Under the pieces are notes generated by a model. It searched no databases and was not told where the DNA came from. It saw only the letters and a list, made by a program, of their open reading frames with translations. Source: Cymbidium sinense (Eukaryota > Streptophyta > Magnoliopsida > Asparagales > Orchidaceae). From it: a stretch of DNA of 64,000 nt. The position numbers were made by a program, and so were the translations under genes. Location of the stretch: positions 1 through 64,000 of the forward strand of contig JAKCPB010001390.1 of the NCBI GenBank assembly GCA_021442155.1, read 5' to 3'. Positions 47,736 through 58,501 of this stretch are shown piece after piece; position 1 is the first letter of the stretch; each line of letters starts with the position of its first letter.

Positions 47736-50700
47736 GTTTAATTAGTTTATTTAGTTTATTTTTTATTAATTTAGTTTATTTTCTTTTATTTTATTTATGT
47801 TTATTCTTTTATTTAGTTTTGTTTATTTATTTTAGGTTTATTTATTTTAGTTTTTTTTTTTTTATTTTTAGTTTATTTTATTTATTATTTTATTAGGTTT
47901 AGTTTATTTTTAGTTGAGTTTAATTTTATTTTATTTTTTAGGTTTTATTTTTTTATTTTATGTTTAGTTTAGGTTTTATTTTATTTTTTTAGGTTTAAGT
48001 TTTAGTTATATTATGGTTATTTTTTTTTATTTAGGTTTAGGTTTATGTTTATTTTATGTAGTTTGGTTTAAGTTTAGGGTTAGTTTTATTTATTTTAGTT
48101 TAGATTATTTTATTTTATATTTTATGTTTAGTTATTTAGTTTAGGTGGTTTATTTTATTTACTTTTAGGTTTAGGTTTTTATTTAGTTTTATTTATTATA
48201 TTTAGGTTTATTTAGGTTTATTTTATTTTTTTATTTTACTTAGTTTTATTTTATTTACATTTTATTCTTTGGTTTATTTTATTTTTTAGTTTAATTTAGG
48301 TTTTAATTATTTTGAGTTAGTTTATTTTATTTTATTTTAGGTTAGGTTAGGTTTTATTTTATTTTTAAGTTTATCCATATTTTTAGGTTTATTAGGTTTA
48401 TTAGTGGGTAGTGGCCCAGGGTAGGGTTTAGCCTGGGTGGTAGTGGTAGGGAGTGGGGGAAGGTAGGGTTTATGGTTTAGTTTAGCCCAGGGCTTTAGGG
48501 TTTAGGGAGGATTTTGAGATCAGGGTCTTAGGTTTAAGTTTAGGTCATGGCTTAGGATTAGTTTAGTGGTAGGCAGCATGGTGTGAGTTTAGTTTATGGA
48601 TAATTTTGGTTTTAGGGTCTTCAGGGTTTTTTTATCTCTTTATTTTTATTTAAATCATGAAACCATTTGGTTTGGGTTTATTTAATTATTTTTATTTATT
48701 TTAGTTTAATTTATTTATTTCTTTTGATTTAAGTTTATTTTATTTTATTTAGTTAATCTTATTTTTAGCTTTATTTATTTTGTTTTAGCTTTTCATTTTA
48801 TTTTATTTTTTTAGGTTTAGGTTTCAGTTTATGTTTAAGTTTATTTTTTACTTTAGTTTTATATTTATTTTCTTTAGGATTAGGTTTTATTTTTTTTCAG
48901 TTTAGGTTTTATTTATTTTTTTTAGCTTCAAGTTTTAGTTTTTTATTTTAGGTTTATTTTAGGTTATATTTTTTAGTTTAGGTTTAGGTTTATTTTTACT
49001 TTATTTAATTTTATTTAGTTTAGGTTTAGGTTTAGTTTTTTATTCTATTTTAGTTTATTTTAGTTTAGGTTTTATTTTATTTATTTATATTTTAGTTTAG
49101 GTTTTATTTTGTTAGTTTATGTTTGATTTTTTTTATTTATTTTTTTTTAGGTTTAGGTTTTATCTAGTTTCTATTTTATTTTATTTTAGGTATATTTTAT
49201 TTTATTTTAGTTTAGTTTTATTTTATTTAGTTTTTTATTCTTTGGTTTTATTTTATTTTTTAGATAGTTTAGGTTTATTTTGTTTATTTTCTTTATTTAG
49301 TTTAGGTTTTAGGCTTAGTTTAGTTTAGGTTTAGGTTTAGGTTTTTATTTTATTTTATTTTAGTCTATTTTAGTTTAGGATTAGGTTTTATTTTATTTCT
49401 TTATTTTAGGTTTTAGTTTTTTTTTATTTTTGGTTTTAGTTTTATTTTTATTTATTTTATTGTTTTATTTTTCATTTTATTTTTTTTAGGCTTAGGTTTT
49501 TATTTATTTTTATTTTATTTTCTTTTAGGTTTTATTTTTATTTTATTTAATTTATTTGGTTTTTTTTATTTTAGGTTTATTTCATTTTATTTTAGTTTTT
49601 TATCTATTTATTTTAGTAGTTTTATTTATTTTATTTAAGTTTAGGTTTAGATCAGGTAGTTATTTTATTATCATTAGTCAGTTTAGGCCCAGGGTCAGGA
49701 GTTTTATTTAAAGTGGAGTTAATTTGGGAGTGGAGGTAGGGTCTTAGGGTGAGCCACTTTAAGCTTTAGGTCAGGGTTTGGGCTCAGGGTTTAGAGAGTG
49801 GGTCAGATCAGGTAGGTTCCCTGGTTGGGTTTAGGTTAGTAAGTTTAGGTTGGGTTTAGTCACTGCCAGATAGGGATTAGAGCTCATGGTCTGATAGGGT
49901 TTAACCCAGGGCCTGGGTAGAGTAGGGTAGGTTTAGGGTCAGCATTTAAGCCTAAGATTAGGTCATGGTTTTAGGGTCAGGATTTAGTGTTTAGGTTTAA
50001 ATCAGAAATGACAGGTAGGTCATTTAGTTTATTTTATTTTTTTTATTTAGTGATTTGGTATTTTAGTTTATTTTATGTTTATTTATTTTTTAGAAGTTTA
50101 ATTATGAGGTGTTTAAGTTTATGTATTTTAGTTTGATTTTATTTTATTTTTATTATATTTAAGTTTTATTTAGGTTTATCTTTTTTTCAGGTTTAAGTTT
50201 AGGTTTATTTTGTGGTATTTTTAGTTTAGGCTTATTTATAGTTTATTTTATTTTATTTAGGTGGTATAGGTTTAGTTTAGGTTTATTAATTTTAGTTTAA
50301 TTTATTTTAGTTTAGGTTTAGGTTTTTTTGTCTAAGGTTTAGGTTTTATTTTTTATTTATTTCTAGGTTTATTGTTTAGGTTTAGGTTTTTATTTAATCT
50401 ATTTTATTTTATTTAAAGTTTTATTTTAGGTTTTAGTTTATTTTATTTTATTTAATTTAGGTTAAGTTTATTTGGTTTAGGTTTAGTTTTTATTTGCTTT
50501 AGTTTAGTTTATTTTAGTTTAGGTATATGTTGATTTTATTTTTATTTGGGTTTAGGTTTTTTTTTAGTTTACGTTTACATTATATTTTTTATTTATTGAT
50601 AGGTTTTATTTTATGGGTTTATTATTTAGGTTTAGGTTTTATTTAGTTTTATTTTATTTTATTTTATGTTTATTTTACTCTTATTTTACATTTAGTTTTA

Positions 50701-51545
50701 TTTGATTTAGGTTTTATTGTTAGGTTTATTTTATTTTTTTTAGTTTAGCTTATATTTTATTTATTTGTTTTAGTTTATTTTATTAGTTTATTTTATTTTT
50801 TTATTTTTAGGTTTAGACTTAGGTTTAGTTTACATTTTATTTTATTTTATTTTATTTTATTTAGGTTTAGGTTTCCATATATATTTTATTTTAGGTTTTT
50901 TTAGTTTAAGTTTAGGTTGGGTTGGGTTTGGTAGTTTTAGGGTTTAGGGTTTAGGGTTTAGGTAGGGTCGTTTAGAGTTTAGTGTTTAGGCTCAGTTATT
51001 AATGTTTAGGATTTTAAATTACAAACCTTATTTTAGGTTTTTAGTTTATTTTAATTTTAATTTTATTTAAGTTTATTTTTTATTATTTAGTTTAGTTTAT
51101 TTATTTTAGTTAAGTTTTATTTTATTTTAGGTTTATTTTAGTTAAGTTTTATTTTTTACTTTATTTTTTTTAGGTTTAAGATTTAATTTTATTTTATGTT
51201 TAGGTTTATGTTATTATTTTATTTTAGGTTTACATTTTAAATTTTATTTTAGGTTTATTTTAGGTTTTATTTTTTAGTTTAGGTTTAGGTTTATTTTAGT
51301 TTATTTTATTTTATTTAGTTTAGGTTTAAATTTAAGATTGCTTTATTTTATGTTTTGGTTTAGGGTTTTGGCTTTTAGGGTTTAGGTTTAGGGTTTGGGA
51401 TTTGGGGATTAGGGTTTGGTTTTAGAGTTTAGGGTTTAAGGTTTAGGGTTTACAATTTATGACTTTTATTGTTTAGGGTTTATGGTTTAGGGTTTAAGTT
51501 TTAGGTTTAAGGTTTAGGTTTTAGTTTAGGGTTTGGGGTTTTTGG

Positions 51546-51993
51546 TTTTTTTTTAACAATGAACAAATTCAAATTCAACATTTCTTCTTTCTGATTTCAT
51601 CAACCAAGTAACACACTAAGTTTTCTAAGAAACAATTGAAGACAAAGATAAAAAATGAGCATGCATAGAGCAAATCAAAACCTAGATAACTAGAAATGTC
51701 TCTAGGACACATTTCCATAAGAGATCGGATCTTTCTTAATTTCTCGCCCATCAAAATCACGCCTCTCTAGTAGAGGGATCAGCCATCATATCAACGATCT
51801 CTCTCTCCGCCACCACCACGGTTGTAACCTCCGTCACTCCTCCCACCTCCATTACCACCACTTCTCCGACCACCATCTCCATATCCACCAACACCTCTAC
51901 ATCCCCCACCTCAACTACAATAACCACCGCCTCCGCCTCCACCAGACAGGCTGGTTTATGGTGATGTTCCTGCCATCAAGGTTCTAGCCAATC
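51546..51993 (-). pseudogene. GR-RBP 3' fragment pseudogene (51.5 kb)
   Basis: On the - strand it starts at AAGATTGGCTAGAACCTTGATGGC (degraded NGQNLDG), has NIT before the damage, then a Gly/Tyr/Ser-rich coding stretch, then the 3' UTR with TTAGAAAACTTAGTGTGTTACTTG and an end GAATTTGTTCATTGTT plus oligo-A. The 61-residue frame at 51,757-51,942 reads a wrong frame of the glycine-rich part, and the one at 51,575-51,760 reads UTR. The 5' junction is AAGCCCTAAGATTGGC, again a telomeric CCCTAA. Confidence 0.82.
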
Positions 51994-53472
51994 TTAGGGC
52001 TTAAGTTTAGATTTAGGTTTATTAGGTTTTAGGGTTTAGCTTCATTTTTAATTTATTTAGATACTTTTGGTTTAGGTTTAGTTTGAGGTTTGGGTTTAAG
52101 GTTTTAGGATTGTGGTTTAGGGTTTAGGGTTTATGATAGGTTTAGGGTTTATGGTAGGATTAGTGTTTAGGAATTAGGGTTTAGGGTAGAGGGTTTATGT
52201 TTTTAGGGTTTATGGTTTAGGTGATTTAGGGTTTGGTGGTTTAGTTTAGTGGTTTAGGATTTTTTATGGTTTTAATTAAGTCAGGTTTAGGTTTATTTAG
52301 TTTATTTTTTATTTATAGTTTATTTTATTATTTTATTTTATTTAGGTTTATTTTCATTTTTATTTTGTTTAATTTATTAATTTTAGGTTTATTTATTTTA
52401 GTTTTTAGGTTTTTTTTAGTTTATTTTTAGGTTTTTATTTTTTAGTTGAGTTTTATTTTATTTTTATTTTAGGTGTTGGTTTTATTTTTTAATTTTAGAG
52501 GTTTAGGATTTAGGTTTTTTATAATAGGCTTTTTTTTTAGGTTTATCTTTAGGTTTAAGTTTATTTTATTTTATTTTCTTTAAGGTTTAGGTTTAGTTTA
52601 TTTTATGTTTAGGTTTAGGTTCTATTTATTTTAGTTTAGTTTAGGTTTAGATTTAGGTTTATTTTTATTTATTTTATTTTTATTTTGGTTTAGTTTTTTT
52701 TTTAGTTTAGGGTTTAGGTTTTATTTTTTATTTATTTTAGGTTTTTTGGTAATGGTTTATTTTTTTTTTATACTTTTAGTTTTTATTTTATTTAGGTTTT
52801 TTATTCTTAAGTTTATTTTATTTTTTAAGTTTAGTTTAGGATTTAATTTTTTATTTTTGTTTATTTTTTATTTGTTTATTTTATTTTATTTTTAGTTTTA
52901 GATCTAGGTTTTATTTTAGGTTATTATTTTATTATTATTATTTTTTTTAGGTTTAGGTTTTTTTTTTATATTTTATATTTTATATTTTAGGTTTTATTTA
53001 GTTTTGGTTTAGCTTTAGGTTTATGGTAGTGTAGGTTTAGGGTTTAGGGTTAGGGTTTATGGTTTAGAGTGTAGTTTAGAGGGGTTAAGGGTTTAAGATT
53101 TTTTAAAATTACAAACCAAGGTTTAGGTTGATTTAGTTTATTTGAATTTTTATTTTTATTTTTTATTTTTATTTAGTTTAGTTTATTTATTTTAATTTAG
53201 CTTTTTATTTTATTTTATTATTTAGGATTATTTTTTTAGTTGAGTTTCATTTTATTTTATTTTTAGGTTTAGGTTTTATTTTTATTTTATGCTCAAATTT
53301 ATGTTTTATTTTATTTTCTATGTTTAGATTTTAGGTTTGTATTTTAAGTTTATTTTTAGGTTTTATTTTTTAGTTTAGGTTATGTTTATTTTAGTTTTAT
53401 ATTTTATTTAATTTAAGTTTAAGTTTAAGTTTAAGTTTATCTTATTTTTGGTTTAGGTTTAGGGTTTAGGGT
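51994..53472 (+). repeat. Degenerate TTTAGGG satellite block
   Basis: The GR-RBP flank (TTTTTAATTTATTTAGATAC) is near 52,047. Boxes lie near 52,270 (GGTTTTAATTAAGTCAGG) and 53,100 (TTTTTTAAAATTACAAACC). TTTAGGG text reaches the LINE tail directly (GGGTTTAGGGTTTTTGAATCCC). Confidence 0.85.
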
Positions 53473-55063
53473 TTTTGAATCCCATATGGGGAATTTTATT
53501 GCCACAAAAAGAGGGTTACAAGATCCTTAAGAGGGATAAACAAAAAACTACTAGAAAAGAGCTACAATCAGCCTAGAGATTAAATCCCCAATCTAAGTAC
53601 ATCCAAAAGCAAAATAAAAGAGAAATAAAAGAGAAAATGAAAGCAAAAGATACAAAATGATTAACATAGAGAAGCCAATGGATAGATCTAGGCCATCAGG
53701 ATGAGAGAATGCATGCCACTAGGGAGCAAACATGGAAGAGAAAGAGAAAAATGCATCTACAAATATGTAGAAAGATAAAATTAGCACAGTTAGAGTAATA
53801 CAAACAAAGTGGAAGGTAAAAGTAGCATAAACTGAGAAAAATTATAGAGAAGTGTGTGAGAGAAGGCTCAGGCTCAGTCACACCAAATTGGGGCAGATGC
53901 AGATATGAGCATCCAAACATCAGCGCAAGGGTTACATCATAAGAGCTACTACCAAACTAAAAAGGAGTGAAATCATCACAGTCATCATAGCCTACAAACC
54001 TGTGGGAAGATAGCAGCCATTTGTTTAAAGTCTTATGAGCCTTAGTACCGCAAAACCTAAACAAAGCCATATACACTATAGAAAAAAAAGAAAGAGCAGA
54101 ATGGGGATAAGTATCACCACTATAGTCACCATAGCATGAGAATCCCTACCCATATAAAAATGAACAATCTTGGCCACATCTACCTTATTAATACAAGATC
54201 CAAGAGTAAAATTAAGCCAGCAGGAAAACCCACCACAAGTAGACAGTAGAAAAGGCCAGGCAGAAGATAGAAACAATGGACAACCGGCTGAAAAGCTAAC
54301 TGAAATCCTACTAAGCATATCAATTAGCATGTAAATAACACCATCCCAAATCATATGAAACTTACAGAATACACATAAAAAAGGATACCCATTCGAATAA
54401 ATAACAAATGCCAAGTTAACAATGTAAACACAACAGGAACTGCACAAGTCATAATAGAACCAAGATGGGAATGCAGCAGCAGATTAGATAGACCACAAGC
54501 CGCAGGTGATAAACTGCACCCCACTGCAAACAACACAAAAAAAATAAACAAAGAAACAACTTCAGAAGCAGCTTGCTGAGCATAAAACCCGATAATTCAT
54601 TCAGCCAACAACTAAGACAACAAACTAAATATTGCACCCAACAAAGGGTAATCCAAGAATGAGTATTATATAGACCCAAAATGGGGATCAAAAAAACCAT
54701 CATTAAAATCCTTCAAGACAAGGAAAAGTAGACCGATCTAATTCAACATCATCAAAATCAGATGAAAGGAAAGCAAGAAGCAAATCCAATCTTGCAAAGA
54801 AACGAGTAATAATGTGGTAAATTAAAAAATTCTTCCTTACTGGTTGAGGAAGGGAGGTTGGTGAGCAAAATAGAGCCACAACCCTATTTAAGAGGGAAGA
54901 TACAAATAAAGAATGACCCACCATGAAGCATGCAAATCATAGCAAACCAACAACTATGAACAAAGACATGAGCCTCAATATAGGTAGCTAGAATAGAAAA
55001 TCACAGAATAAAAAGGAAAAGAGATAGGAAATAGTCTAATCATGAAAAAAAAGCAAAATACTT
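53473..55063 (-). mobile_element. 5'-truncated LINE 3' end, 1.6 kb
   Basis: On the - strand the last bases are GGCAATAAAATTCCCCATATG, GGATTC, AAAAA and then CCCTAAACCC, so a short A tail passes straight into perfect telomeric units. The upstream sequence is T/G-rich 3' UTR sharing the blocks CTGAGCCTGAGCCTT, TTTATCCCTCTTAAGGATCTTG and GGATGCTCATATCTGC with the other LINE copies. The 73-residue frame at 54,703-54,924 ends LPQPVRKNFLIYHIITRF; its place upstream of the UTR might make it the end of an ORF2, but I cannot assign a domain. Other frames (54,076-54,703) look like UTR. The 5' truncation point at about 55,063 abuts TTTTAGGGTTTG. Confidence 0.78.
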
Positions 55064-55384
55064 TTAGGGTTTGTTTAGGGTTTAGGGTTTAGGTTTGTTT
55101 AAGGTTTTGGGTTTAGGTTTTGGTTTAGGTTTGGGGTTTAAGGGTTTAAGATTTAGGGTTTAAGGTCTTTAAGTTTTAGGTTTTTTTAAGGTTTAGGTTT
55201 TGTGGGTTTAGGTTTAGTCTTGTAGGTTTAGCATTTAGGTTTAAGGTTGCAGGTTTATTTAGGATAGTTTTAGGTTTAGATTTGCTTAGGTTTAGGTTGG
55301 ACCAGTTTTGGGTTTTAGAGTTTGGTTCATGGTTCATAGTTTAGGAGCTTGGGTTTAGTCTTTGGCTTTAGGGTTTTAAGGTTT
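55064..55384 (+). repeat. Degenerate telomeric repeat, last G-strand segment before the switch
   Basis: TTTAGGG and TTTAGG variants up to GGGTTTTAAGGTTT, directly before a + strand GR-RBP copy. It is the rightmost G-rich telomeric text on the + strand. Confidence 0.85.
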
Positions 55385-55796
55385 AATGGGGAGAAACTGG
55401 TGAACATCACAGGCTCAGATCTATGGAGAGGCAAGTAGCATTATCATGGAGGTGGGGATCCGGAGTCGGTGGACATGGAAGTGGTGATCATAGAGATTTA
55501 TGGAGGAGGGAGGAGTGATGGACGTACTGGTGGTGGCATGAGGGAGAGAGGGATATGATGGATCCGTAACTCAAGAGGTTGGTGGTTATGAAGAAATTGA
55601 AGAATGGTCAATGATATGTTGCTTATGGAACCAGTCTTTAAAGATGACGTTCTAGTTATCAAGGATTTTGATTTTCTATGAGTGCTCATTTTGGTCTATG
55701 GCATCACTTGGGTCTTAGAGAACTTGGTGTGTTATTTGCTCAATGAAATCAAAAGAAGAAATGTTGAATCTGAATTTGTTCTCTGTTAAAAAAAAC
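55385..55796 (+). pseudogene. GR-RBP 3' fragment pseudogene at the orientation switch
   Basis: The + strand begins AATGGGGAGAAACTGGTGAACATCAC, a degraded NGQNLDGRNIT block, then AGGCTCAGATCT (QAQS-like), then GGTGG/GGAGG codon repeats, then a 3' UTR ending GAAATGTTGAATCTGAATTTG, TTCTCTGTT and oligo-A into AAAACCCTAAACCC. Unlike every other full copy, its 5' edge abuts G-strand text (TTTAGGGTTTTAAGGTTT) and not CCCTAAG, so the breakpoint lies at the start of this fragment. Frameshifts and stops make it non-functional; the - strand frame at 55,498-55,689 is a shadow. Confidence 0.82.
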
Positions 55797-57515
55797 CCCA
55801 AAAACCCTAAACCCTAAACTAAAACTTGAACCATAAACCTAAAATGTAAACGCTAAACCCTAAAACCCCTAAACACTAAACCTTAAATCATAAACCCTAA
55901 AATCATAAACCTTAAACCCTAAACCCTAAAATCAAAACCCTAAACCCTAAACCCTAAACCTAAACCCCAAACCCTAAACTAACCTAAAACCCTAAACCCT
56001 GAACCCCAAAAAGTTAAAAACCTAAACCTAAACTAAATAAAACCTTAAAATAAAATAAATAAGAAAACCTAAACAAAATAAATATAAAAAAAATAAATTA
56101 AAATAAAAACGTAAACTAAAACCTAAACCTAAATCTACACCTACACTAAATCCTAAAATGAAAAAAAAAATAAAAAAACTAAACTAAAATAAATAAAAAA
56201 TAAATAAAACCTAAACTATACTAAAAAATAAAAACCTAAATAAAATTAAAACCCAAAATAAAATAAAATAAAATAAACCTAAAGTAAAGAAATAAAACTA
56301 AATAAAAACTTAAACCTAAAAAAATAATAAAAAACTTAAAAATAAATAAAAAATAATTCCTAAACCCTAAACTAAAAATATATATCTAAACCTAAAATTA
56401 AAATAAAATAAAACTAAACCTAAACTAAAATAAAATAAACTAAATTAATAAAGAACCAAAGCTAAACCTAAAATTAGCAAACCTAAACCTAAACCTAAAA
56501 ATAAAATAAAATAAACTAAAAATAAACCTAAATCTAAATTAAAAATAAATCCTAAAATAAAAACCTAAAACACAAATGTAAAAAAATAAAATAAAAACCT
56601 AAACCTAAACCTAGAAATAAAAAATAAAACCTAAGCTTAAAAGATAAAATAAAAATAAAACTAAATTGAAGACAAAAAACTAAACCTAAACCTAAACCTA
56701 AAAAATAAACTAAAATAAAACCCTAAACTAAAATAAATAAAATTAAAATAAATAAACTAAATAAATAAAAATGAAAATAAACCTAAATAATAAATTAAAC
56801 TTAAAATAAATAAATAAACTAAATAAACATAAACGTGTTTACTTACTTTTAAAAAATAAAAAAATAAAAAATAAATAAAAAATTCCAAACCATAAAATTA
56901 ACCCTGAACCCTAAACCTACAACCCTAAACCAAAAACCCTAAGCCCTAAAATTATAAACCATAAACCCTAAAACCAAAACCCTAAACCCTAAAGCCTACT
57001 ACCCGAAAGCCTAAACCCTAAACCCCAAACCCTAAACCCTAAATCCTAAACCCAAAAAACCTAAAAACCTAAACATAAACTGAATAATACCTAATAATAA
57101 AATAAATAAAATAACTTAAAAATAAATAAATATAATAAAATAAAATAAAAATTTAAACTAAAACAAAACATAACCTAAAAGAAAATAATTTAAAAATAAA
57201 AAACTAATCTAAAATAAAATAAATAAAATCTAACTAAAAAAAATAAAATAAGCCTAAAAATAAAAAAACCTAAATAAAATAAAACTTAAGTAAAATAAAA
57301 TATACTTAAAATAAAATGGAATAAAAAACTAAATAAACCTAAACCTATAAAAATAAACCTAAAAATAAAACTTATTCCATAAACTAAAACCAAAACATAA
57401 ATTAAACAAAATAAAATAAACCTAAACCTAAATGAAAACAAACTAAATTAAAATAAATAAAACTTAAAATAGACCTAAAATAAACCTAAGATTAAAAAAC
57501 CTAAATAAAATAAAA
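55797..57515 (-). repeat. Inverted degenerate telomeric satellite (C-strand on +)
   Basis: CCCTAAA and variants, with four to five consecutive near-perfect units around 55,925-55,975. An inverted box lies near 56,840 (GTGTTTACTTACTTTTAAAAA, the complement of the box seen left of 55.4 kb). AT-rich bodies read AAATAAAATAAACCT. No C-for-T (here it would be G-for-A) islands occur. Confidence 0.85.
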
Positions 57516-58047
57516 CTTGGCTAGCCCTTTATTGATGGCTATTAGGTTTAATCAAAGTAAGTTGTATATGATGGCTGAGATGTTTCCCCTATTATCCTTT
57601 TGGTTGGTAGCACCATAATTTATTGTAACCCTTCTTTTGAAGTTTGGATGCTCACATATCCTGCTCCTTGAGATGAATGTGACCGTGAGCCTTATCTAAG
57701 ATTTTATCATTTTGTTCCTTTGTGTACTTAGCTTGTCCTTATTTCTAGATGCTTATCTCTATCTTAAGTTCTTGTGTTTGTGGCGTTTGGGGCTATAAGT
57801 GGTTTGTGCATCTCTCAGAATATTTTAGGATATAGATGGCTTTGGCTACCCTTCTTAGAATTTTGTTCTATTTCTATCTTAGTTTTTGTCTTTTCTTTCT
57901 TTGCATTGGTTTTCTTGTAATAGGTGGGGATTTATCGCTTAGGCTAATTATAGCTCTTAAAGTTTAGAGATTTATCCCCATTAAGGACCTTATATTTCTT
58001 TCTTTTTTTTGCAATAAAATTCTCCCACTTTTGATTTTTAAAAAAAG
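57516..58047 (+). mobile_element. 5'-truncated LINE 3' end (right arm)
   Basis: The + strand runs from TTGGCTAGCCC through GAGATGTTTCCCCTATTATCC, GTTTGGATGCTCACATATCC and GATTTATCCCCATTAAGGACC to TTTGCAATAAAATTCTCCCAC, then TTTTTAAAAAAAG. It is the counterpart of the 14.7 kb copy, cut at its 5' end. The A tail passes via CCCTAAG into the next GR-RBP copy. Only 3' UTR is present; no coding domain. Confidence 0.82.
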
Positions 58048-58051
58048 CCCT

Positions 58052-58501
58052 AAGAATGGGTAGAACCTTGATCACCGCCAACCAGCTCCAAGATCTGCAA
58101 GGTGAAGGCGAGTTGGTTATCTCTGGTGGTGGGGATCTAGAGTGCTAGTGGATATGGAGGTGGTGGTCAAGGTGGATATGGAGGAGCAATGGAGGTTGCA
58201 ATCGTGGTGGTGGTGGAGAGAGAGATCAGGGATATAATGGTGGATCCCGCTACTCGAAAGGCCGCGGGTGGTTTTGATGGGAGCTGGAGAAATTGAAAAG
58301 TGGCCAATCCGATCTATGGCTTATGGAACTATGTATTTATAGTAGAGACGGTTCTAGTTATCTAACATTTTTAATTCGCTCTATGTGTGCTCATCTTTTA
58401 TCTATGTCATCGCTTGTGTTTTAGAAAACTTGGTGTGCTACTTGGTTGATGAATTCAAAAAGAAGAAATGTTGAATCTGAATTTGTTCTCTATTAAAAAA
58501 A
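58052..58501 (+). pseudogene. GR-RBP 3' fragment pseudogene (58 kb)
   Basis: The + strand begins AAGAATGGGTAGAACCTTGAT with a small deletion in the DGRNITV block, then Gly-rich codons (SGGYGGGGQGGYGGA-like), then GYNGGSRYSKG near the C-terminus, a stop, and a 3' UTR ending GAATCTGAATTTGTTCTC, TATT, AAAAAA into CCATAAACCC. It lies directly after a LINE A tail with the joint GCCCTAAGAATGGG, the same arrangement as at 14.66 kb. It lacks most of the RRM, so no product is expected. Confidence 0.85.

Larger units (their letters stand above)
46403..51545 (+). repeat. Degenerate TTTAGGG satellite block
   Basis: TTTAGGG heads alternate with AT-rich bodies. Two heads end in short GR-RBP tails (46,688 and 47,686) in place of a box. 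Boxes lie near 48,645 (TTTAAATCATGAAACC), 50,005 and 51,010 (TTTTAAATTACAAACC). Weak C-for-T islands lie at 48,390-48,630 and 49,640-50,000. The 69-residue frame at 49,119-49,328 is Phe/Leu/Tyr-rich because of the T-rich text. Confidence 0.8.

Noticed and set aside
54076..54703. Overlapping - strand frames with hydrophobic, membrane-like content
   Set aside because: They lie in a T/G-rich LINE 3' UTR, where TTT/GTT/TTG codons mimic membrane segments.
55064..58501. Fold-back chimeric read as the cause of the strand switch
   Set aside because: The order and lengths of LINE and GR-RBP pieces differ between the arms, so one is not the reverse complement of the other. A misjoin of two contigs cannot be excluded.
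6021..58501. Helitron or Pack-MULE capture of the GR-RBP fragment
   Set aside because: The fragments include the 3' UTR and end in an A tail, which points to an RNA intermediate. No terminal inverted repeats or Helitron ends were seen.
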